From Ignavibacteriales bacterium (GTDB lineage: Bacteria > Bacteroidota > Ignavibacteria > Ignavibacteriales > Melioribacteraceae), in assembly GCA_027080245.1 (NCBI GenBank), contig JALWSN010000369.1:1-17058 (forward strand): a DNA stretch of 17,058 nucleotides, given 5' to 3'. This document shows positions 7,679 through 15,361 of this stretch, piece after piece. The notes beneath the pieces were generated by a model. That model was given only the letters and a program-made list of their open reading frames with translations, had not been told where the DNA came from and did not search any database. Each line of letters begins with the position of its first letter. The first letter of the stretch is position 1. The position numbers and the translations under genes are program-made.

Positions 7679-9004
7679 ATGGGAAAAGGTAAAAACAAAA
7701 GCAAGCGTAAAAACCACGACAAGGACAACAGATATTCGATGGATACTCATTTAATTTACGGCAAAAATATTTCCGACAAATGGGATTATTCTCACCACGT
7801 AACCACGCCGATTTCTTCCTCTACAACGTTTCGATTGGACTCCGTTGAGCGTGGAGCGGAAGGCTTTCAGCAATTTGCAAATTCGGCTCAACAAGAAGGA
7901 AAGCCACCAATTTATATTTACGACAGGCTTGGCGAACCTAATAAGGATTTACTTGAAGAAAATCTTGCTTACGTTGAAAAAGGAGAAATGGCCGTTTCTT
8001 TCGCTACAGGAATGGGAGCAATTTCGGCAGTGTTGGGTGTTCTAACAAAGAGCGGAGACGAGATTGTAGCGCACAAAACTCTTTACGGTTGCACGCTTTC
8101 CTTATTAACTAATTGGTATCCGCGTTACAACATTCCGGTAAAACAAGTGGATTTAACGAACGAAGAAAATTTAAAGAATGCGCTTTCGGAAAAAACAAAA
8201 GTTGTTTATTTTGAAACTCCTTCCAATCCAAATTTGGACATAATTAACATTCACAGGGTTGCTAAGATTGTAAATCAAGCTAATAAAAACAGAGAAGAAA
8301 AAGACAGGATTCAAATAGTTGTGGACAATACTTTCGCCACGCCGTATTGTCAAAGACCAATAGAATTAGGGGCAGACTTCGTTGTGCATTCGTTAACGAA
8401 AGGAATAGGCGGGTTTGGAACGGATTTGGGAGGTATTGTAATCGGGCCTAAAAAATTTAAGGACGCTATTTTGCTTTACAGAAAAGATTTCGGCGCGGTA
8501 TTAAGCACTAAAAGCGCCTGGGCAATTTTAACTTACGGTTTGCCGTCCTTACCCGTAAGGCAGAAAAGGCAAATTAAAACGGCGCAAAGAATAGCGGAGT
8601 TTTTGAATTACCATCCGAAAATAGAAAAGGTAAATTATCCGGGGTTACGGACATTTAAATATCATGCTTTGGCTAAAAAACAAATGGTTGATTTTAACGG
8701 CAACTTTGCGCCGGGTAGTTTAATTTACTTTGTGTTGAAGGGAAAGAACCCGAAGGAGAGCAAGGAGATTGGCAGAAGATTCATGAATTACATTGCCGAC
8801 AATGCCTACACGATGACCTTGGCGGTAAGCCTTGGGCACACGCGAACTTTAATTGAACATCCGGCAAGCATGACGCATTCATTGATTTCAGCTGACGAAT
8901 TGATTGAGCATGGAATCGACGCTGGCGGAATTAGGCTTGCAATAGGACTGGAAGACGAAAACGATTTGTTGCTGGATTTGGACGCGGCGCTTAATTCAAT
9001 TTAA
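7679..9004 (+). CDS. PLP-dependent Cys/Met metabolism enzyme, methionine gamma-lyase-like
   Basis: A fold-type I PLP enzyme of the trans-sulfuration family (cystathionine gamma-synthase, methionine gamma-lyase, O-acetylhomoserine sulfhydrylase). The PLP lysine is K241 in VVHSLTKGIGG. Other family landmarks are YDR (81-83), FATGMGAI (109-116), the stacking tyrosine and following cysteine in KTLYGCT (133-139), and VDNTFATPY with D216. The LYGCT stretch matches methionine gamma-lyase of Pseudomonas putida, whose C116 sits in the same place, so degradation of methionine to methanethiol, ammonia and 2-oxobutyrate is a real possibility; sulfhydrylase or gamma-synthase activity cannot be excluded. 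Odd points: a lysine-rich first 18 residues (MGKGKNKSKRKNHDKDNR), about 8 extra residues before VVDNTF, and glycine where the family often has Y or F after the PLP lysine. At 441 residues it is longer than the usual 390-430. surE starts 12 bases downstream. Confidence 0.8.
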   Translation: MGKGKNKSKRKNHDKDNRYSMDTHLIYGKNISDKWDYSHHVTTPISSSTTFRLDSVERGAEGFQQFANSAQQEGKPPIYIYDRLGEPNKDLLEENLAYVEKGEMAVSFATGMGAISAVLGVLTKSGDEIVAHKTLYGCTLSLLTNWYPRYNIPVKQVDLTNEENLKNALSEKTKVVYFETPSNPNLDIINIHRVAKIVNQANKNREEKDRIQIVVDNTFATPYCQRPIELGADFVVHSLTKGIGGFGTDLGGIVIGPKKFKDAILLYRKDFGAVLSTKSAWAILTYGLPSLPVRQKRQIKTAQRIAEFLNYHPKIEKVNYPGLRTFKYHALAKKQMVDFNGNFAPGSLIYFVLKGKNPKESKEIGRRFMNYIADNAYTMTLAVSLGHTRTLIEHPASMTHSLISADELIEHGIDAGGIRLAIGLEDENDLLLDLDAALNSI

Positions 9005-9016
9005 CAAGGAGAAATT

Positions 9017-9799
9017 GTGAGAATATTAATAAGCAACGACGATGGAATAACAGCAAAGGGAATAAAAGTATTATCCAAAGCGCTTAAAGAAATCGGGGAT
9101 GTGACTGTAGTGGCACCATTGACTGAACAGTCGGCTGTTGGTCACGCAATCACAATGAAAAATCCTTTACGCGTTACCGAGCATTACAACAATGGGGATT
9201 TGTTCGGATATGCGGTGGACGGAACTCCTGCAGATTGCGTTAAAATGGGCGTGCGCAACATAATGCGCGAACCCCCTGATATTGTTGTTTCAGGGATTAA
9301 CCACGGCTCTAACACCGCCGTAAATATTATTTACAGCGGCACCGTATCAGCCGCAAGGGAAGCCGCAATAATGGGCATTCCTTCCATTGCCATTTCCATT
9401 ACCTCTCACAATCCTGATTATTTTGAGTTTGCGGGTAAAGTTGCAGCTTATCTTGTCCAACTTGTTTACAAATACGGTTTAAATGAAGGCACATGCTTGA
9501 ATGTCAACGTTCCCAACGTTCCCGAGGAAGAAATTAAAGGGATTGCGCTTACCAAGCAGGGTAAGTCCACCTGGGACGACATTTACGAGGAGCGAATTGA
9601 TCCTTACGGAAACAAGTATTATTGGTTAACCGGTAAATTAATTGAGTTGGACGACAACATTGAATTAGACCATTTTGCCGTTAAAAATAACTACGTGGCG
9701 GTAACCCCCATTCACTTTGATTTGACTGATTATTCCCTTTTTGAAAAAATGAAGAAATGGGATATTAATTCATTTTTTGTTACGCGCAAAGCTCATTAA
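9017..9799 (+). CDS. surE: 5'/3'-nucleotidase SurE
   Basis: SurE is a metal-dependent phosphatase acting on nucleoside 5'- and 3'-monophosphates, sometimes also on short polyphosphate, linked to stationary-phase survival. The 260-residue protein has the full metal site: D8 and D9 in ISNDDGI, S39 in LTEQSAVGH, and N95 in SGINHGSNT, at the same positions as in well-known SurE proteins. The segment SGTVSAAREAAIMGIPS (about 107-123) is also a family signature. The start is GTG at 9017, fixed by AAGGAG at 9006-9011 which sits in the 12-base gap after the PLP enzyme gene. The two genes are therefore one transcript. Confidence 0.95.
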   Translation: MRILISNDDGITAKGIKVLSKALKEIGDVTVVAPLTEQSAVGHAITMKNPLRVTEHYNNGDLFGYAVDGTPADCVKMGVRNIMREPPDIVVSGINHGSNTAVNIIYSGTVSAAREAAIMGIPSIAISITSHNPDYFEFAGKVAAYLVQLVYKYGLNEGTCLNVNVPNVPEEEIKGIALTKQGKSTWDDIYEERIDPYGNKYYWLTGKLIELDDNIELDHFAVKNNYVAVTPIHFDLTDYSLFEKMKKWDINSFFVTRKAH

Positions 9800-9851
9800 T
9801 GATTGTTAAAAATATGTTAGTAAAATTTTTTAATTCCTCGAATGGCAAAAG

Positions 9852-11969
9852 ATGAAATTCGCCTTGTTAACGGAAATATTATTTAAGTTCAACTCCTATT
9901 TATTTATTCTAATCGTTTTAGTCGTATTAATCGTTGTTTATTTTTATTACAAAATAACTATTCCAAAAGTTAAAACAAGCGTAAAATATTTTTTGATTTT
10001 ATTAAGGTGGCTAACAATTTCTTTGATTATTTTGCTAATCTTCGAACCTACTATTATTATTAAGCAAAACAAAATTGTGCGACCCAAAGCGCTTATTATT
10101 ATTGATGATTCTCAATCGATGAAAAGTTATTCAGCTACTGTAAAAAACGTTTCAAAAAAAATAGCCGCTCAGTTGAAGCGAAGGGGCTTTGATTTGACAC
10201 AGATTGTTTTTGGTAAAAAATTACAAAGGCTTAACACAGTAGACTCGACAAAATTTAACGAGCCGTCGACAAATTTTGATAATTTGTTCGATACGTTATT
10301 AACCTTGCAAAACTACGAAAACGCTTTTTTAATTAGCGATGGCAACATTACCGTTGGGAGCGAGCCATTAAATAAAGCGGAAAGATTGCCTTTCCCGCTC
10401 TTTACAATTGGCGTTGGTAGAAAGGAAGATATTGTTGATGTGGAAGTAAAAAAAGTTCTTCACAACTCATTTGCATTCGTTAATAAGCCAACAACAATTC
10501 GCGCTGAAATTATAAGTAAAGGAATAAAACAAAGGAATGTTTTTGTAAAGTTAGTTAAAAAAGGAAAAGTGTTAAGCTCAAAAAAAATACAATTGAGTAA
10601 TAATGGTATTAACTTTTTAAACTTTAATTACGTCCCAAAAACAAAGGGCGAAAAAAGATTGACTATTAGAACAAGCAATGTTTTGGGAGATATTAATCCA
10701 ACAAACAATTCGCAAACATTTTTCATTAAAGTTCTATCGAGCAAGATAAAAGTTCTTTTAATAACAAGTTCTCCTAATTACGATTTTGAATTTATTAAAA
10801 ACAGTTTAAGAAAAAATAAAGATTTTTCGGTCGGTTCAATTATCGAACTAACTAATCAACGTGCCTGGCGCGGCAATTCGTTGAAAAATAAAATTGACAG
10901 CGCCGATGTAATTGGTTTGGTTTCATTTCCTACGAACTCCACAAGTTTCCAATTATTAAGTATTGCGGCTAATGCAATAACAAAAAAGCCTTATTTTATT
11001 ATGCTTTCTAACAATGTAAGTTTTGTCAAATTAAAGGAATTTAAAAACAATCTTAATTTTAAAATAATCACTTCAAATTCGAACGAAATACGCGGTAATT
11101 TAATTGTTCAAAATATGAACAATTCAATATTTGGAATAACCGGACTAAACGTTAAGGATGTTTTCGAGGGGCTGCCGCCGGCTTTTGTTTACGATAATAT
11201 CCAGCCTTTAAAACCCACTTTTACGTTGGTTGCGTTAAAACAGGGGCAGACGCGTACGTCGCATCCTTTTATTATTTATTCATCGAATATTAACTCGCGC
11301 TCGCTTTCCATCTTTGGGGGAGATATCTGGCGTTGGGCATTAAGTCCGAATATTTCTCCTCAGTATCTATTTGACGCTTTTTGGAAAAATGTAATTAAAT
11401 GGCTGAATGCCGCTGGCGTTCAAAACAGAATAAAAATATCTCCGACAAAAAAAGTTTTCTTTAAAAACGAAGAAGTAAATTTTAGCGCGGAGGCGTTGGA
11501 TGAAAAACTTACGCCGATTAACGATGCAAACATCAGCGTAATAATAAAAGGCAAGCGGGGCAAGTATTCATCGGTATTATTGAATAAAGGAAACGGTTTG
11601 TATGAGGGTAAGTTTGTGAACTTACTTCCGGGGGAATATCGTTTTTACTCACAAGTTAAGTTAAAGGGAAAAAACATATTCTCAACAAAAGGTAAGTTTT
11701 TCATTAAAAATATAAACGTCGAAAAAATCAAGAAAAAGATGAACGTTAGCTTATTAAAATTACTCGCAAAAATTACAGGCGGTAAATATTATTACGGTGC
11801 AAATTTAAATGAAATATTTAACTATCTACAAAAAACAAAAAGTGAAAAGAAAATAATTATTAAGCAAGCAAAAGAAATTCGCCTGACATTTAATCCTTAT
11901 TATTTGTTTATTATTATTTTATTTTTTAGCTTAGAATTATTAATTCGTAAGCGCATCGGTTTAATTTAA
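9852..11969 (+). CDS. Membrane-anchored VWA-domain protein with glutamine-amidotransferase-like region
   Basis: A 705-residue envelope protein of unknown function. Order of parts: two hydrophobic helices (about 16-33 and 46-65); a von Willebrand A domain (79-190) whose metal-dependent adhesion site looks complete, with DDSQS (85-89), T140 and D163 in LISDGN; a beta-rich Ig/CARDB-like region (192-294); an alpha/beta region resembling class I glutamine amidotransferase-like domains (298-495) ending in FGGDIWRWAL; an Ig-like stretch (527-620); and a last helix (681-698) followed by RKRIG. I see no catalytic cysteine-histidine set in the amidotransferase-like part, so it is probably not an enzyme. 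This layout resembles membrane VWA proteins seen in Bacteroidota and Planctomycetota, often near BatA-type or MoxR genes, none of which are here. The start is the ATG at 9852 with no clear ribosome-binding site. The gene looks more AT-rich than the nar genes. It is 52 bases after surE and 28 before hemerythrin. Confidence 0.8.
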   Translation: MKFALLTEILFKFNSYLFILIVLVVLIVVYFYYKITIPKVKTSVKYFLILLRWLTISLIILLIFEPTIIIKQNKIVRPKALIIIDDSQSMKSYSATVKNVSKKIAAQLKRRGFDLTQIVFGKKLQRLNTVDSTKFNEPSTNFDNLFDTLLTLQNYENAFLISDGNITVGSEPLNKAERLPFPLFTIGVGRKEDIVDVEVKKVLHNSFAFVNKPTTIRAEIISKGIKQRNVFVKLVKKGKVLSSKKIQLSNNGINFLNFNYVPKTKGEKRLTIRTSNVLGDINPTNNSQTFFIKVLSSKIKVLLITSSPNYDFEFIKNSLRKNKDFSVGSIIELTNQRAWRGNSLKNKIDSADVIGLVSFPTNSTSFQLLSIAANAITKKPYFIMLSNNVSFVKLKEFKNNLNFKIITSNSNEIRGNLIVQNMNNSIFGITGLNVKDVFEGLPPAFVYDNIQPLKPTFTLVALKQGQTRTSHPFIIYSSNINSRSLSIFGGDIWRWALSPNISPQYLFDAFWKNVIKWLNAAGVQNRIKISPTKKVFFKNEEVNFSAEALDEKLTPINDANISVIIKGKRGKYSSVLLNKGNGLYEGKFVNLLPGEYRFYSQVKLKGKNIFSTKGKFFIKNINVEKIKKKMNVSLLKLLAKITGGKYYYGANLNEIFNYLQKTKSEKKIIIKQAKEIRLTFNPYYLFIIILFFSLELLIRKRIGLI

Positions 11970-11997
11970 TCTATCTGAAATTAATATTTAGACGCCA

Positions 11998-12402
11998 ATG
12001 GATTTTATTGAATATATCAAGAAAGAATTCATTAATGTTAAAGCTCTCGACGAGCAGCACGAAATGATCGTTCAAACGTTGAACAAGCTTTATTCTTTAT
12101 TAGCTAATGGAGACTTCACAAACTTTGTTAAAGAATTAGAAGGCTTTCGCGAATTAACCCGAAATCATTTTGAGAAGGAAAATCAATTAATGATTACTTA
12201 CAAGGATCCAGGTTATTTTTCGCATCAATATGAACATTCAAGGATTTCCAGAGAAATTGCTAACGGGTTAAACGACGCAAAAAATCATCCGGAAAAAATA
12301 ACTATTGAATTTTTAGAGATGTTAAAACGTTGGTTTAAAAATCACCTTGCGCTAAAAGATCAAAAGTTGGGCAAATACTTAAATTCAAAAGGCATTTATT
12401 AA
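11998..12402 (+). CDS. Single-domain bacteriohemerythrin
   Basis: A small non-heme di-iron protein that reversibly binds O2; in bacteria such proteins buffer, deliver or sense oxygen, and some also bind NO. The 134-residue chain is just one hemerythrin four-helix bundle, with all seven iron ligands in place: H21 (DEQH), H57 and E61 (HFEKE), H76 and H80 (HQYEH), H116 and D121 (HLALKD). No output domain is attached, so direct signalling is unlikely. The ATG at 11998 has no obvious Shine-Dalgarno site; the region before it is A/T-rich. The gene lies 28 bases after the VWA gene and 6 before comF, suggesting one transcript. In a nitrate-respiring organism it may help manage O2 or NO (inference). 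Confidence 0.92.
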   Translation: MDFIEYIKKEFINVKALDEQHEMIVQTLNKLYSLLANGDFTNFVKELEGFRELTRNHFEKENQLMITYKDPGYFSHQYEHSRISREIANGLNDAKNHPEKITIEFLEMLKRWFKNHLALKDQKLGKYLNSKGIY

Positions 12403-12408
12403 ATTAAA

Positions 12409-13113
12409 GTGAAAGGACAACTCCTTTACGAATTATTAAATTTTATTTTTCCTGCTGAATGTTTGCATTGCGGGAAAGATTTATCCTCCGGAAACAATCA
12501 GTTTATTTGCGATGATTGCTTAAATTCGATTCGCAGGACGCCGCGGGAATTATTGAAAGAGGAAAAGAAAAGAAAATTTGATTCCACAGGGTTTGTAAAA
12601 GATTTTTTTTCCCCTTTTATTTTTGAAAAAGAAGGAGCGTTGCAAAGTTTAATTCATCAATTGAAATACAACAACAAATTTGGAATAGGGAATTACTTGG
12701 GGGAACTGATCGCTCAATCGGGCGAGCGAATAATCCGAAGCTGGCGCTGCGATTTTATTATTCCAATTCCTCTGCATCCAATTAAGAAAGCCGAAAGAGG
12801 TTATAATCAAAGTAAACAAATTGCTAAAGGTATTTCTCAAAAGTTAAATATTAAAGTAAAAAGTAATACTCTGAAGAGGATTAAATTCACCGAGTCCCAA
12901 ACAAAAATGAATTTGCACGAAAGACGAGAAAACGTAAAAAATGTTTTTTCGGTTAAGTATTTTAATCCCAGAAATAAAAATTTAATATTAGTCGATGACG
13001 TTATAACTACAGGCAGTACAATAAACTCAGCTGCGGAAGCCCTTAAAAATAAAGGGGCAAACAACATCTACGCTCTTTCAATAGCGCTTGCCAAACCTTC
13101 GGATTTTATTTAA
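12409..13113 (+). CDS. comF: ComF family protein (zinc finger plus phosphoribosyltransferase fold)
   Basis: ComF proteins are needed for DNA uptake in naturally competent bacteria, acting at the inner side of the membrane with the DNA helicase/translocase; many species carry them without proven competence. Seen here: a four-cysteine zinc site CLHC...CDDC (C18, C21, C34, C37), the RGYNQSKQIA motif (130-139) and the PRPP-binding loop LILVDDVITTGST (192-204). The 234 residues match the usual ComF length. The GTG at 12409, 6 bases after the hemerythrin stop, gives MKGQLLYELLNFIFPAEC, the normal family start. No terminator is visible after it. No other competence gene is in the window. Confidence 0.93.
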   Translation: MKGQLLYELLNFIFPAECLHCGKDLSSGNNQFICDDCLNSIRRTPRELLKEEKKRKFDSTGFVKDFFSPFIFEKEGALQSLIHQLKYNNKFGIGNYLGELIAQSGERIIRSWRCDFIIPIPLHPIKKAERGYNQSKQIAKGISQKLNIKVKSNTLKRIKFTESQTKMNLHERRENVKNVFSVKYFNPRNKNLILVDDVITTGSTINSAAEALKNKGANNIYALSIALAKPSDFI

Positions 13114-13244
13114 TAAAAAGAACACCCCAATAAAGAAAATTTGTGCCAATTAAGATAATGAAAGAATTAAATCTTCAATATTTAATAATTCGCTTTAACT
13201 TGAATTTTCATTTGCTAACGTTTCTTTTTTAATTGCCTCTTCTT

Positions 13245-13252
13245 TAATTTTG
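13245..13252 (+). promoter_or_regulatory. Possible Bacteroidota-type -7 element before the acyl-CoA synthetase
   Basis: TAATTTTG matches the TAnnTTTG consensus exactly and lies 32 bases before the ATG at 13285, inside the 171-base gap after comF. No TTG stands at the expected distance upstream, so this is only a candidate. The rest of the gap is AT-rich with nothing else I can identify. Confidence 0.3.
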
Positions 13253-13284
13253 TTCACGCTAATAATGTTGAGTAAGGAAATAAT

Positions 13285-15360
13285 ATGTTTGAGAACATTC
13301 GTAAATTATTTTACCCGAAATCGGTAGCGGTAGTGGGGGCATCCTCAAAAGAAAAAAGCATCGGTTACGAAATTTTAAGATCAATCAAACACTACGGTTT
13401 TTCGGGAAAGATAATTCCCGTAAATCCGAGAGCGGAAGAAATATTAGGCTTTAATTGTGTTCACGAAATAAAAGAACTACCGGACAATATTGAACTTGCG
13501 ATAATTGTAGTTCCTAAAAAATTTGTTGAAGAATCCGTTCGTCAACTAATTGGGAAGGGAATTAAGTCATTTATTTTAATCACAGCAGGCTTTAAAGAGA
13601 TTGGTAGCGAAGGCGCAACTTTAGAAAAAAGAATAGCCGATTTAATAAGCGCCGCAGGCGCTAATATGATTGGTCCAAATTGCATGGGAGTAATTAATAC
13701 CCTTGACAATATTAGGCTAAACGCAACCTTTGTAGCCGAAAAACCGGAAAAAGGAACTATTGGTTTTTTGTCCCAAAGCGGAGCGCTTGGGGCGGCTGTT
13801 CTTAATTCGTTAAGGGAAACGGATATTAAATTCGCTCATTTTATTAGCGTTGGCAACAAAGCCGATTTAACGGAAAATCAAATCACTGAATTCTGGAATG
13901 AAGATGATAATGTTAAAATATTGGCATACTATCTTGAAAGTTTTGAAAACGGTTTAAAATTTATTGAATCTTTTTTGAAAAGCGAAATATCGAAACCGGC
14001 AATAGTATTAAAAGCCGGACGTTCCAAAAGCGGTATGGCTGCGGCTTCATCCCATACCGGAGCAGTCAGCGCCCCTGATTTTATTGTGGATTCTTTACTT
14101 GCTCAAGCGGGAATTATCAGGGCTAAGAATCTAAATGATTTGTTTAACACGGCAAAAGGATTTGAATCTTTTCCGCTACCCGCAGGTAACAGGGTTGCGG
14201 TGGTTACAAACGCAGGCGGACCGGCTATTCTATGTGTTGACGCTCTTGAAGAAAATGGACTTGTTCTTGCTAAATTGAATGACGGTTCAATAAATGAACT
14301 TAGGCAAATTGTTAATCCTAATGGAAGCCTTAAGAACCCCATCGATTTGTTGCCGGGAGCCACGAAAGAAAATTATTTCCAAACAATTGAAATCCTGTTA
14401 AACGATTCCAACGTCGACGCGATTATTTCAATCTTTGTAGAACCCGTAATGGTAGAGCCCTTTGGGGTTGTAGAAGCAATAAATTCAATACGTTCGCAGA
14501 AACCGATATTACAAGTAGTAATGCCTTTACCGGAATTCTGGGAAAAATACAGAAGCGAATCCGCTTACAAATTACCGTTGTTCAGAAACCCTGAAGATCC
14601 TGCAATTGTTCTTTCAAATATGTTGTTCTTTGAAAGAAGAAGGGAAGAACTTAAAACAAATAGAAGCGAATACAAAAGATTATTTAAAAAGTTAAGTCGA
14701 GAAAATATCAAAGGTAATCCAGTTAATCTTACTTACAACGAAGCGCGGGAATTGTTGAATAAATACGAGATTCCATTGGTCCGGGAAAGACTAATATTAC
14801 CGGTGAATTTAGAAAATGAGGAGTTAGATTATCCTTTGGTTTTAAAGGGAATAAACAAATTGGTTACTCACAAGACCGAATTTTCGGCGGTTGAATTAAA
14901 TCTTAATGACAGGCAGGAATTACTCAGCGCAGCCGGGAGAATTGAACAATCGTTCAATAAAAAAAATCTCTCGGTTGAATATTTTTTAATTCAACCTTTC
15001 ATTAAAACAAAGCACGAATTATTAATTGGCGGTTTACGCGATGCTTCATTCGGTCCTGTGGTTACTTTTGGCGCTGGAGGGAAATATGTTGAAGTTTACA
15101 GGGATGTTGGAGTGCTTTCCGCATTTGCAACAAAGGATGACATCCGTCAAATGATTTTGTCTACAAAAATTGGAAAAATAATTTCAGGTTATCGCAACGA
15201 AACCCCTGTAAATATTGATGATTTGATTGGCGTCATTCAAAATGTTGCGTTATTATTGATTGAAATGCCGGAAATAAAAGAGTTAGATTTAAATCCGCTA
15301 ATTGTTAACGAAACTAACGACTTGTTCGCTTTAGATTACAGAATAAGCGTTTTGCGTTAA
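13285..15360 (+). CDS. NDP-forming acyl-CoA synthetase, fused alpha and beta subunits
   Basis: Belongs to the acetyl-CoA synthetase (ADP-forming)/succinyl-CoA ligase superfamily, which converts an acyl-CoA, ADP and phosphate to acid, CoA and ATP, or the reverse. Order of domains in 691 residues: CoA-binding Rossmann domain (about 8-140: SVAVVGAS, GPNCMG at 130-135), ligase domain with FLSQSGALGAA (161-171), the phosphohistidine H257 in SSHTGA, a second flavodoxin-like part with VAVVTNAGGP (304-313), then an ATP-grasp domain from about 480 to the end with FGPVVTFGAGGKYVE (589-603) and ELDLNPLIV (666-674). Odd: the loop that usually reads HKSDVGGV is HKTEFSAV here (529-536). TAAGGA at 13273-13278 supports the ATG. 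No acetyltransferase domain is fused. In an anaerobe it could make ATP from acetyl-CoA or branched or aromatic acyl-CoA; the substrate cannot be read from sequence. Confidence 0.87.
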   Translation: MFENIRKLFYPKSVAVVGASSKEKSIGYEILRSIKHYGFSGKIIPVNPRAEEILGFNCVHEIKELPDNIELAIIVVPKKFVEESVRQLIGKGIKSFILITAGFKEIGSEGATLEKRIADLISAAGANMIGPNCMGVINTLDNIRLNATFVAEKPEKGTIGFLSQSGALGAAVLNSLRETDIKFAHFISVGNKADLTENQITEFWNEDDNVKILAYYLESFENGLKFIESFLKSEISKPAIVLKAGRSKSGMAAASSHTGAVSAPDFIVDSLLAQAGIIRAKNLNDLFNTAKGFESFPLPAGNRVAVVTNAGGPAILCVDALEENGLVLAKLNDGSINELRQIVNPNGSLKNPIDLLPGATKENYFQTIEILLNDSNVDAIISIFVEPVMVEPFGVVEAINSIRSQKPILQVVMPLPEFWEKYRSESAYKLPLFRNPEDPAIVLSNMLFFERRREELKTNRSEYKRLFKKLSRENIKGNPVNLTYNEARELLNKYEIPLVRERLILPVNLENEELDYPLVLKGINKLVTHKTEFSAVELNLNDRQELLSAAGRIEQSFNKKNLSVEYFLIQPFIKTKHELLIGGLRDASFGPVVTFGAGGKYVEVYRDVGVLSAFATKDDIRQMILSTKIGKIISGYRNETPVNIDDLIGVIQNVALLLIEMPEIKELDLNPLIVNETNDLFALDYRISVLR

Positions 15361-15361
15361 T

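Noticed and set aside
9842..9886. ATG at 9842 as the start of the VWA protein gene
   Set aside because: It is in another frame and stops after 14 codons; the ATG at 9852 opens the real frame.
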